Below are positions 1-5,966 of a stretch of DNA of 9,082 nucleotides, one piece after another. How positions within the stretch are numbered: position 1 is the first letter of the stretch; the number at the start of each line of letters is the position of its first letter. The DNA is from Bryobacterales bacterium (GTDB lineage Bacteria > Acidobacteriota > Terriglobia > Bryobacterales > Bryobacteraceae): assembly GCA_025456495.1 (NCBI GenBank), contig JALOKO010000109.1:1-9082 (forward strand), in the 5' to 3' direction. A program made the position numbers and the translations under genes. The notes under the pieces were generated by a model, which saw nothing but the letters and a program-made list of their open reading frames with translations, had not been told where the DNA came from and made no database searches.

Positions 1-531
1 ATCCGGTCACGGTCAGTGATGTTCACCCTGAACCGGCTGCCGGACGAGGAAGTGGAGGCGCTGCTGGTGGCGCGTGGCATGGAGGCGGGCGAAGCCCGTG
101 AGCGCGCACGGTTGGCCATGGGCTGTCCGGGAAAGGCCGTGGAGCTTGACCTGGAAGCGCACCGCAGGCGGGCGGTGGCTATGCTAACGCTGCTGGAAGT
201 GGCCGCCGGCCGCAAGCCCTTCGCCGAATGGGTGCGGCACGGCGAGACCACCGTGGCCAAGAAAACTGAGCGTGTAGAGGATTACCTGGAAACCCTGTTG
301 GCGCTGCTGCAGGATATGGTGCATGCGCGCGCCGGGGGGCCGTTACGACGCTTTCCAGAGTACCGGGACGCGCTGCAATCCATGGCGGAGAAGGTGGAAC
401 TGGGCTGGATTCGGCGAGCTTCGGCCAAGGTTGACGAGATCAGCCGCTTCCAGCGACGCAGCGCCCAACGGAGCCCGGCCTTCGACGACTTCGTGATGGA
501 ACTGCAGCAATCGGGTCTTGCCCGGCGATAG
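1..531 (+). CDS. holB: DNA polymerase III subunit delta' (C-terminal part, cut by window start)
   Basis: The reading frame is open from base 1 and ends at TAG 529-531, leaving 176 residues of a protein whose start lies upstream. The first residues read I-R-S-R-S, matching the conserved 'TIRSRC' segment at the end of the AAA+ module of clamp-loader subunits. It is followed by the helical lid region (NRLPDEEVEALL, then a Gly-rich GCPGKAVEL turn typical of delta' proteins) and an all-helical C-terminal collar domain rich in Leu, Arg and Glu. In the family, delta' is the stator of the clamp loader (delta, delta', tau/gamma) that places the beta clamp on DNA in the cytoplasm. A GTG at 16 could be called as a start, but the conserved motif lies before it, so that start would be artificial. 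The next gene on the strand is hfq. The family call is fairly sure; a DnaX-like relative is the alternative. Confidence 0.82.
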   Translation: MRSRSVMFTLNRLPDEEVEALLVARGMEAGEARERARLAMGCPGKAVELDLEAHRRRAVAMLTLLEVAAGRKPFAEWVRHGETTVAKKTERVEDYLETLLALLQDMVHARAGGPLRRFPEYRDALQSMAEKVELGWIRRASAKVDEISRFQRRSAQRSPAFDDFVMELQQSGLARR

Positions 532-546
532 ACGGTGTGCTACAAC
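518..546 (+). promoter_or_regulatory. Candidate sigma-70 promoter for hfq
   Basis: TTGCCC at 518-523 and TACAAC at 541-546 are separated by 17 bases, and TGC directly before the -10 gives an extended -10 element. The promoter overlaps the last codons of holB. It would start transcription near 553 and leave a leader of about 100 bases before the hfq TTG. The spacing and the TGn are seen directly; use by the cell is inference, and hfq could also be read from the holB transcript. Confidence 0.42.
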
Positions 547-559
547 TACGGAAAGCCAA

Positions 560-593
560 CCGGGATGTCCGAATACCCGGAACCAGCCGCTGG
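560..593 (+). other. Two small hairpins in the hfq leader
   Basis: CCGGG (560-564) can pair with CCCGG (576-580) around an 11-base loop. Three bases later CCAG (583-586) can pair with CTGG (590-593) around CCG. Neither is followed by a T-run, so a rho-independent terminator is unlikely. Downstream, the octamer CATCGAAG occurs twice (609-616 and 628-635). These elements would lie in the 5' leader of hfq if the promoter at 518-546 is used. A role in RNA binding or autoregulation is speculation. Confidence 0.3.
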
Positions 594-652
594 AATGTCG
601 GCAAGTGCCATCGAAGGCCTTACTTTTCATCGAAGTGTGACGGAACAAGACC

Positions 653-997
653 TTGCTAACCGCCAACCGAAAACTCATCCGCCCGTCCTTACAGGACTTA
701 ACCGAACACAACGCGCAGACCAACGGCAAACCAAGCCAAGGGTCAGGCACTGGGGGGGCCAGTTCCAAAAAGAATGTCCCCCAGGAACACACCAACGCGG
801 AGAACTACTACTACGTCAAGCAGATGCAGTCACGCACCCCAATGGTGGTGGTGATGAGTGACGGCGAGACGGTGCGTGGTGTGGTGGAGTGGTACGACCG
901 CAACTGCATTAAGGTGAACCGGGACGACGCGCCCAATCTGCTGATCTACAAGAGCCACATCAAGTACCTGTACAAGCAGGAAGATGAGATGGACTAG
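653..997 (+). CDS. hfq: Hfq-like RNA chaperone (divergent, N-terminally extended)
   Basis: This 114-residue protein has an Sm-fold core at about residues 48-109. Residues 62-82 carry the Sm1 pattern (TPMVVVMSDGETVRGVVEWYD, including G71, G76 and the W-Y-D turn). Residues 96-105 (NLLIYKSHIK) match the Sm2 'YKHAI' signature. Hfq hexamers bind sRNA and mRNA and help them pair. In E. coli Hfq the Sm2 motif is Y-K-H; here it is Y99-K100-S101-H102, so the pore histidine is replaced by Ser with a His one place later. Residues 1-47 form a polar, probably disordered extension containing RKLIRPSL. The TTG at 653 is the first start after the in-frame TGA at 638-640, no ATG or GTG lies between it and the core, and no strong ribosome binding site precedes it. 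A run of seven G (752-758) sits in the extension. The stop codon shares CTAG 994-997 with the opposing thioesterase gene. Confidence 0.85.
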   Translation: MLTANRKLIRPSLQDLTEHNAQTNGKPSQGSGTGGASSKKNVPQEHTNAENYYYVKQMQSRTPMVVVMSDGETVRGVVEWYDRNCIKVNRDDAPNLLIYKSHIKYLYKQEDEMD

Positions 998-1563
998 GCA
1001 GGCTGATTCGGGGCGTCACCGGCAGACTTCAGCCGGTTCTTCCTCCGCTGCGCCAAGCGATACTCGCGGCGACTGCCCGCTTCCTCAAAGCGGCGCTGCT
1101 GCTCTTCCGTCTCCGGGATGACGGGCGCCACCGGAACAGGTTTGCCTTGTGCATCGATGGCCACAAAGGTGAGGTAGGCCGAGGTGGTGTGCTTCACTTC
1201 GCCGGTCATCACATCCTCCACCAGCACTTTGACTCCCACCTCCATGGAGGTATTGAACACGCGATTCACACTGGATTTCAGGGTGATGAGGTGATTCATG
1301 TGGACGGGGTGAAGGAAGTTGACGGAATCGGCGGAGGCGGTAACCACGGGGCAGCGGGCGTGCTTCATGGCGGCCAGGGCGCCGCAGATATCCACCAGGT
1401 GCATCACCTTCCCACCCAGCAGAAATCCCCAGTTATTGGCGTCGCCAGGCAGGGCCAGTTCGGCCAGCATTGATTCGGACGCGCTTACCGGACGGGGACT
1501 GAGGTCCAGTTGGGCCGGTTGGCCGGAGGCAAGGACAGGACGAAGCGAAGGGTTGGTTTCCAT
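994..1563 (-). CDS. Acyl-CoA thioesterase, hotdog fold (YciA/BACH type)
   Basis: The 189-residue protein contains the hotdog helix signature of acyl-CoA hydrolases at residues 39-66: PGDANNWGFLLGGKVM, then HLVDICGALAAMKHA. It continues with a strand segment V-T-A-S-A-D-S-V-N-F-L-H-P-V (about 74-87) typical of the YciA/ACOT group, and a Y-L-T-F-V-A-I-D strand (130-137). The family hydrolyses acyl-CoA to free CoA and fatty acid in the cytoplasm; chain length cannot be read from sequence. A charged C-terminal tail (about 151-189, rich in Arg, Glu and Gln) extends beyond the core. The first ATG (complement of 1561-1563) has no clear ribosome binding site, and homology resumes only near residue 24 (RPVSASE), so the first 20 residues may not be translated. 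M32 (start at 1470) is a second candidate but would cut into the fold. The gene converges on hfq with a 4-bp overlap. Confidence 0.87.
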   Translation of the reverse strand: METNPSLRPVLASGQPAQLDLSPRPVSASESMLAELALPGDANNWGFLLGGKVMHLVDICGALAAMKHARCPVVTASADSVNFLHPVHMNHLITLKSSVNRVFNTSMEVGVKVLVEDVMTGEVKHTTSAYLTFVAIDAQGKPVPVAPVIPETEEQQRRFEEAGSRREYRLAQRRKNRLKSAGDAPNQPA

Positions 1564-1610
1564 GGTGGGAGCCTAGCCCTTAGGATAGCCCAGGCCCAGC
1601 CTGTTCCCAC

Positions 1611-1663
1611 GTTGCTGGCGATCCGGTCTCGGGTTGCCGGCGATCCGGTCTCGCGTTGCTGGC
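1611..1663. repeat. 22-bp tandem repeat, about 2.4 copies
   Basis: Unit 1 (1611-1632) and unit 2 (1633-1654) differ at two positions, 6 and 22 of the unit; a partial third copy covers 1655-1663. The shared core is GGCGATCCGGTCTCG, preceded by GTTGCT or GTTGCC. The array lies in the 178-bp space between the divergent thioesterase (start 1563) and Gfo/Idh (start 1742) genes, upstream of both. A unit of 22 is not a multiple of three, which argues against a coding repeat. Confidence 0.85.
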
Positions 1664-1695
1664 ATGCACACATCGCGCCCCATGTTCGCGGATGC

Positions 1696-1736
1696 TGGTA
1701 TGCTGACGGTCACAATCAACAACACAAACGGAGGGG
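1696..1736 (+). promoter_or_regulatory. Candidate extended -10 and ribosome binding site for the Gfo/Idh gene
   Basis: TGG-TATGCT at 1696-1704 resembles an extended -10; no good -35 lies at the right distance. GGAGGGG at 1730-1736 is a strong Shine-Dalgarno sequence five bases before the GTG at 1742. That spacing decides the start in favour of this GTG over in-frame ATGs at 1682 and 1700. The ribosome site is convincing; the promoter is weak. Confidence 0.5.
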
Positions 1737-1741
1737 CAGCC

Positions 1742-2860
1742 GTGCGGACAAATCGGCGAGGATTCCTGGTGGGTGCGGCAGTTGCAGGCGGCCTCGCCGC
1801 GGGAACGGCGAAGGCGCGGGCGCAGGCGGACGAAGGGAAGTTGCGGCTGGCGGTAGCGGGACTGGTCCACGGACACGCGCGGGGCTTTCTGAATGCCCTG
1901 GTGAAACGCGCGGACGTGGAAGTGGTGGGAATTTCCGAGCAGCAATCCGACGTGCTGGCCAGCTACGGCGAGCGCTTCTCCATCCCCGCGGTGCGTCGTT
2001 TTCGAGACGCCGCCACGATGGTGGCGCAGGCGAAGCCCCAGGCAGTGGCCGCCTTTGGAAGCACGTTTGACCATCCCGAGGTGGTGGAGCTTTGCGCCAT
2101 GCACAAGCTGCCGGTGATGATGGAAAAGCCGTTGGCGGTGAGCCTTGAGCATGCCCGACGCATCCGCCGGGCGGCCGAATCCAGTGGTATCGCGGTGATG
2201 GTGAACTACGAAACCACCTGGTATCGTAGCCATGCGGCGCAATGGAATCTCATCAAGCAGCAGACCGCCTGCGGACAGATTCGCAAAATGGTGGCGATGG
2301 ATGGCCACGCGGGACCCAAAGAGATTGGGGTGGGTCCGGAATTCTTCGCATGGCTTACTGACCCTGTCCGGAATGGCGCCGGGGCGCTGTTTGACTTCGG
2401 TTGCTATGGCGCCAATCTGATGACCTGGCTGATGGACAACCAACGTCCGTTGGGGGTAACCGCAAGGACGCTGACCGCCAAGCCGCACATCTACTCCAAG
2501 GTGGACGACGAGGCCACCATCCTGTTGGATTATCCGCGCGCGCAGGGAATCGTCCAGGCAAGCTGGAACTGGCCTTATAACCGCAAGGACTTCGAGGTGT
2601 ACGGCGCCAGCGGATATGCGCACGCCATTGGGGGCAACACGCTGCGGGTGCGTCTCACCGGGGAGCGGCAGGAATCCACTCCAAAGCTGGCTGAGTTGCC
2701 AGAGGCCCAACGAGACGCGGTGTCGCACCTGGCGGCCATTGTCCGAGGGCAGGTGAAACCGAACGGGCTGTCGTCGCTGGAGAACAACCTGATCGCCACA
2801 GAGATCCTGGTGGCGGCACGGGAGTCGGCCGCCACGGGTCGTATGGTGGTGCTTGGCTGA
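1742..2860 (+). CDS. Gfo/Idh/MocA family oxidoreductase with Tat signal
   Basis: This is a 372-residue protein starting at GTG. It opens with a twin-arginine signal (T-N-R-R-G-F-L-V, residues 3-10), a hydrophobic stretch to about residue 20 and an Ala-x-Ala-type cleavage region (AKARAQA, 23-29), so the product is probably exported folded to the periplasm. The Rossmann domain spans about 33-150 and carries the family's EKP motif at E128-K129-P130, where the Lys is catalytic in known members. The C-terminal alpha/beta domain includes the GALFDFGCYGANLMTWL segment (214-230), the usual substrate-side motif. Family members oxidise or reduce sugars and related polyols with NAD(P). The glycine loop reads AGLVHGHARG (39-48), not canonical GxGxxG. 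The gene converges with a Tat-exported sulfatase 36 bp away, which suggests, by position only, work on extracytoplasmic carbohydrate. The substrate is unknown. Confidence 0.87.
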   Translation: MRTNRRGFLVGAAVAGGLAAGTAKARAQADEGKLRLAVAGLVHGHARGFLNALVKRADVEVVGISEQQSDVLASYGERFSIPAVRRFRDAATMVAQAKPQAVAAFGSTFDHPEVVELCAMHKLPVMMEKPLAVSLEHARRIRRAAESSGIAVMVNYETTWYRSHAAQWNLIKQQTACGQIRKMVAMDGHAGPKEIGVGPEFFAWLTDPVRNGAGALFDFGCYGANLMTWLMDNQRPLGVTARTLTAKPHIYSKVDDEATILLDYPRAQGIVQASWNWPYNRKDFEVYGASGYAHAIGGNTLRVRLTGERQESTPKLAELPEAQRDAVSHLAAIVRGQVKPNGLSSLENNLIATEILVAARESAATGRMVVLG

Positions 2861-2896
2861 AGTCGGCACGCCCCGGGACGCTAGGCCGAGAGGCCG
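2861..2896. other. Convergent intergenic spacer with a small GNRA-type hairpin
   Basis: This 36-bp spacer separates two converging genes. GGCC (2884-2887), GAGA and GGCC (2892-2895) form a 4-bp stem with a GNRA-type loop on the plus strand. CCCGG (2872-2876) could pair with CCGGG (2902-2906) inside the sulfatase gene around it. There is no T-run on either side, so classic intrinsic termination is not supported. The block also looks like degenerate 15-16-bp units beginning ACGCC, AGGCC and ACGCC. Confidence 0.3.
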
Positions 2897-4327
2897 CTAC
2901 GCCGGGAGGCGGGGCAGGCGGCGTTCCGCGATTATTGCGCGGAGCCGGGCCGCCAACTGGCCCTGCACCTGCGTGTGTGCGCCCTGCTCCCGCGCGAGGT
3001 TGCGCATCTCACGGGGATCGGTGGCGTAGTCGTACAGCTCTTCTCCTTCGCGTCCCTCGTCCCACATTGAGTAGCGAAACCGCTCAGTTCGCAGCGAGTA
3101 GCCGTCAACGAAACGCTTCTCGTTGCCGCGTCGGACTTGGGTGATGGCCGGACGATCCCAGGGAGAACTCGGATTCCGCAGCAGCGGCTCCAGCGATGCG
3201 CCTTGCAGGTGACCGGGCAGGGTGAGTCCGCAGACGGAAGCCAAGGTGGGATAGAGATCCAGTGCTTCCACGGTGCGTCCGCAGGCTTTGCCTTTGGCCG
3301 CGACGCCAGCGCCGCCGATCAGCATGGGATGGCGCGCGGACGGCTCCCAGAGAGATTGCTTCATCCACTGCCCATGCTCACCCAGGTTGTAGCCGTGGTC
3401 GCTCCAGAACACAACGGTGGTGCGCTCCGCCAGGCCAAGTCGATCCAGGGCGTTCAGCAGGCGACCCACATTGGCGTCGGTGAACGCGATGGAGGCGTAG
3501 TAGGCACGGCGCACTTCCCGCATCTGATGTTCGTTCAGGTCCCAGTTGGGCGGGGTAGTGAAATAGGCCCACTTCGGGCCGATCTCCTGCTCCACGGGGT
3601 GATACGGAACCGTGCCCACGCTTTCCAGGGGGTATTGATCGAAGTACTTTGAGGGCGCGATGAACGGGCAGTGCGGACGATAAAACCCGGCGCCCAAAAA
3701 GAAGGGCTCGTTGCGATGCTTGTCCATGAGGGCGATGGTTTCCTCGGCCACCATCCCATCGGTGTGTTCCTCGTCGCGGGCAGGTGAGGCATAGAAGCTC
3801 AGCGACGAGCCAATGCCCCGCTGCGGGGTGTAATTGGTGAGCACCGACTCCTCTTGGATGTCGATGCCCTTGGGGTTCACCACCTGGTTCCAACTGGCCT
3901 TGTCGTCCAGCCCGTCGGTGCCAATCTGGCCGGGGTTGCCGTAGTGATAGATCTTGCCTACACGGGCGGCGAAGTAGCCGTTCTGGTGGAAGTGCTGCGA
4001 GAGCGTAACGACGTTCGGGATGGTGTCGCGGAAGTGCGTTCGCAGTTCGTACACCCGGGTGGAGTCAGGGGACAGGCCGGTCATGAGGGAAGTGCGCGAC
4101 GGGCTGCACAGCGGCAGTTGACAGTAGGCACGATCAAAGCGCACGCCAGCAGCGGCAATCCGATCGATGTTCGGCGTCTTCACCAGCGGATGGCCATAGC
4201 AACTGAGATCGTTGTTCAGGTCGTCGGTGGAGATGAACAGGACGTTCCGGCGCTGGGCGCGCTGGGCCTGAATGAAGGGGGCGGCAGCAAGTGCAGCCAG
4301 CATCGAACGACGTGAGTGGATGGCCAT
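2897..4327 (-). CDS. Sulfatase, iduronate-2-sulfatase-like, Tat-exported
   Basis: This 476-residue protein belongs to the formylglycine-dependent sulfatases. Cys74 lies in C-S-P-S-R (74-78), the site that a formylglycine-generating enzyme converts. Metal and catalytic residues are visible: D35-D36 (STDDLNND), K125 and H128 (GKIYHYG), H219 (FYRPHCPF), D310-H311 (SDHGYNLGEHG) and K323. The order and spacing match human-type iduronate-2-sulfatase. The N-terminus has a twin-arginine signal (H-S-R-R-S-M-L-A-A-L) followed by an Ala-rich helix. Export after cytoplasmic Cys modification would be expected, with hydrolysis of sulfate esters on polysaccharides as the role; the true substrate is unknown. 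The ATG at 4327 is chosen because AGGAG (complement of 4333-4337) lies five bases upstream. An earlier in-frame start at 4411 would bury the Tat motif. No maturase gene is visible in the window. Confidence 0.93.
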   Translation of the reverse strand: MAIHSRRSMLAALAAAPFIQAQRAQRRNVLFISTDDLNNDLSCYGHPLVKTPNIDRIAAAGVRFDRAYCQLPLCSPSRTSLMTGLSPDSTRVYELRTHFRDTIPNVVTLSQHFHQNGYFAARVGKIYHYGNPGQIGTDGLDDKASWNQVVNPKGIDIQEESVLTNYTPQRGIGSSLSFYASPARDEEHTDGMVAEETIALMDKHRNEPFFLGAGFYRPHCPFIAPSKYFDQYPLESVGTVPYHPVEQEIGPKWAYFTTPPNWDLNEHQMREVRRAYYASIAFTDANVGRLLNALDRLGLAERTTVVFWSDHGYNLGEHGQWMKQSLWEPSARHPMLIGGAGVAAKGKACGRTVEALDLYPTLASVCGLTLPGHLQGASLEPLLRNPSSPWDRPAITQVRRGNEKRFVDGYSLRTERFRYSMWDEGREGEELYDYATDPREMRNLAREQGAHTQVQGQLAARLRAIIAERRLPRLPA

Positions 4328-4362
4328 CAGTACTCCTGTTGCGAACGGGATGCGCGCATTGA

Positions 4363-4392
4363 TTGATATCAGACTCCGAAATGCCCACGCAA
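4363..4392 (-). promoter_or_regulatory. Candidate sigma-70 promoter for the sulfatase
   Basis: On the minus strand TTGCGT (complement of 4387-4392) and TATCAA (complement of 4363-4368) are 18 bases apart, with TGA before the -10 making an extended element. Transcription would begin near 4356 and give a leader of about 28 bases that contains the AGGAG ribosome site. It lies in the 96-bp divergent space shared with the membrane gene at 4424. Confidence 0.45.
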
Positions 4393-4423
4393 CCTCGGCG
4401 ATGCGCGACACTGGTAACCGGCA

Positions 4424-4804
4424 ATGCGACGAACACGCGGCAGCTTATACTTTACGGCGGGCTATCTGTACTTTGGAGGCGCTGGCTTTCTGCTGGCGCC
4501 CCAGGCGATGTTGATGATCTTCCTTGCCGAGGGAATCTACAGTATGGTGACCCTGCGTCTGCTGGGCGCGGTGATGCTGGGAATGGCGATGCTGGTTTCG
4601 GCCATCATTGAGCAGGCGACGGCCAGCCTGTACCGGCAGGTGTGGCTGGCGACAATTCCCATGGTGGCGGCACTTGGCTATGTGTACTACGATTCGTTGG
4701 ACCGGATGTGGGCTCTGCTGCTGACTCTGGTGGCCGCGGGCAGCTTCTCCACGTGGCTGTGCCTGCATTTGGATGGCCGCACGGCGGAAAGGAAGGAACC
4801 ATGA
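4424..4804 (+). CDS. Small integral membrane protein of unknown function (four predicted helices)
   Basis: This 126-residue protein is almost entirely hydrophobic, with likely transmembrane segments at about residues 9-31, 41-63, 71-88 and 92-114. It has a basic start (M-R-R-T-R) and a charged C-terminus (DGRTAERKEP). I do not recognise a named family. Its TGA overlaps the ATG of the AI-2E transporter gene in ATGA (4801-4804), so the two are very likely co-transcribed and translationally coupled, and the product may act in the same membrane process. The ATG at 4424 has only a weak ribosome site. It is divergent from the sulfatase. High G+C at third positions and a clean hydropathy pattern support a real gene. 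Confidence 0.72.
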   Translation: MRRTRGSLYFTAGYLYFGGAGFLLAPQAMLMIFLAEGIYSMVTLRLLGAVMLGMAMLVSAIIEQATASLYRQVWLATIPMVAALGYVYYDSLDRMWALLLTLVAAGSFSTWLCLHLDGRTAERKEP

Positions 4805-5874
4805 CAGCGGGCGGGCCAAAGGCAAGCGGTGGAAATGTGTGGCTCACCATGGCGTCGCTGGTGGTGATTGTGGCGGGCTTGCGCGCGGCCGAGACGGTGG
4901 TGGTGCCTCTGCTGGTTGCCATCTTCCTGGCGGTCATCAGCTTCCCGCTGGTGGATTGGCTGTGCGCCCGGCGCATTCCGCTGGTGGTGGCCGTGACCCT
5001 GGTGCTGCTGCTGGCGGTGCTGATGTTGGGGGGCCTGGGCCTGGTGGTAAGCCAGAGCGTGCAGAGCTTCACGGCGAACCTGCCCGGCTACGAAGCCAAG
5101 CTCACCGCGCAGGTGAGTTTGCTGCGTGACTGGCTTACCGCGCGGGGACTTGAGGGGCCGCTGCCACCGGCAAACGAATTGGTGGATGCCTCCGCCATCC
5201 TGAACATGACCGGGACCCTGGTGACCGGGTTGGGCCTGCTGCTCACCAATGCGGTGCTGATTCTGCTGTGCTATGTGTTTCTGTTGCTGGAGGCGCACAG
5301 CCTCCCCCTACGTTTACGCAAGGCGTTTGGCGAAGGCAGCAATACCATGCACGACCTGTCCCAGATGGCCAGCAAGATGAAGCATTATCTCGCCCTCAAG
5401 GCCCTGATGAGCGTTGGCACGGGCCTGCCCGTCTGGCTGTTCCTGTGGGTGATGGGGGTGGATTATCCGGTGTTGTGGGGGCTGCTGGCTTTTCTGCTGA
5501 ACTTCATTCCGAACATCGGATCGGTGGTGGCGGCGGTACCGCCCGCCTTGCTGGCCTTGGTGCAGTTCGGACCCGTTACGGCACTGGTGGTGGCCGGGTT
5601 TTTCGTCCTCATCAACACCGTGATGGGTAACATCGTGGAGCCGCGGGTGATGGGTGAGGGGCTGGGACTCTCCACCTTCATCGTGTTTGTGGCCCTCGTG
5701 TTCTGGGGATGGGCGTTGGGCACAGTGGGCATGTTCCTGGCAATTCCGCTGACGATCATGGTGCAGATCGTGCTGGCCAGCGGACAGGGGACGCGCCGGT
5801 TCGCCATCCTGCTGGGAGGCGATCTCGACAAGCACCCGGAACTGACCGCGGCGGAAGATGGGCAGCAAAGCTAA
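4801..5874 (+). CDS. AI-2E family transporter (PerM/TqsA-like)
   Basis: This 357-residue polytopic membrane protein has the usual family length. Helices fall near 14-50, 60-86, 138-164, 198-219, 224-255, 258-277 and 290-325, with a soluble loop at about 87-135 as in the family. Signature stretches are NFIPNIGSVVAAVPPALLAL (234-253) and NIVEPRVMGEGLGLSTFIVF (277-296), followed by a W-G-x-x-L-G-x-x-G-x-x-x-A-x-P pattern at 302-316. Members export autoinducer-2 (TqsA) or act as Na+/H+ antiporters or unassigned permeases; the sequence does not decide between these. The ATG at 4801 is preferred to an upstream frame extension (from 4642) because it follows GGAAGGA (4791-4797) and starts just before the first helix. 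The TAA stop (5872-5874) lies inside the first unit of a 16-bp tandem repeat. Confidence 0.88.
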   Translation: MTAGGPKASGGNVWLTMASLVVIVAGLRAAETVVVPLLVAIFLAVISFPLVDWLCARRIPLVVAVTLVLLLAVLMLGGLGLVVSQSVQSFTANLPGYEAKLTAQVSLLRDWLTARGLEGPLPPANELVDASAILNMTGTLVTGLGLLLTNAVLILLCYVFLLLEAHSLPLRLRKAFGEGSNTMHDLSQMASKMKHYLALKALMSVGTGLPVWLFLWVMGVDYPVLWGLLAFLLNFIPNIGSVVAAVPPALLALVQFGPVTALVVAGFFVLINTVMGNIVEPRVMGEGLGLSTFIVFVALVFWGWALGTVGMFLAIPLTIMVQIVLASGQGTRRFAILLGGDLDKHPELTAAEDGQQS

Positions 5875-5912
5875 GCGACAAGCAAAGCGAAGCGACAGCA
5901 AAGCGAGGCGAC
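5864..5912. repeat. 16-bp tandem repeat, three copies
   Basis: Copies lie at 5864-5880 (17 bases, one extra A at the end), 5881-5896 and 5897-5912. The consensus is AGCAAAGCGAAGCGAC. Copy 1 has GCTAAGC where copy 2 has GCGAAGC and copy 3 GCGAGGC, and the TAA of copy 1 is the stop codon of the AI-2E transporter gene. The array is purine-rich on the plus strand and ends two bases before the candidate promoter of the permease gene. Confidence 0.85.
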
Positions 5913-5913
5913 C

Positions 5914-5942
5914 TTGCAATCCGGGAACGGTTGGCATATTGT
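5914..5942 (+). promoter_or_regulatory. Candidate promoter for the CodB-like permease
   Basis: TTGCAA (5914-5919) and TATTGT (5937-5942) are 17 bases apart, each matching the sigma-70 consensus at four of six positions. Transcription would start near 5949, only about 18 bases before the ATG at 5967. The gene may instead be read through from the AI-2E transporter, 92 bp upstream. Confidence 0.35.
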
Positions 5943-5966
5943 GGACGGTTTCCGCGCCTCTCTTCT

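Noticed and set aside
535..861. A 108-codon plus-strand frame overlapping hfq
   Set aside because: It overlaps the Hfq core in another frame and has no family features; its start falls inside the candidate hfq promoter.
1580..2869. A 429-codon open frame on the minus strand opposite the Gfo/Idh gene
   Set aside because: It is antisense to a gene with clear family motifs. The translation is rich in His, Arg, Gln and Pro with no recognisable domain, as expected for the shadow of a high-G+C gene.
2861..2910. Rho-independent terminator between the oxidoreductase and sulfatase genes
   Set aside because: Only a 4-bp stem and a distant 5-bp pairing are present, and there is no T-run on either strand.
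5709..5966. N-terminal extension of the permease back into the AI-2E gene
   Set aside because: The extra residues are Arg/Gly/Asp-rich antifamily sequence from an alternate frame of the AI-2E gene. Homology begins only after M87 of the long frame (ATG 5967).
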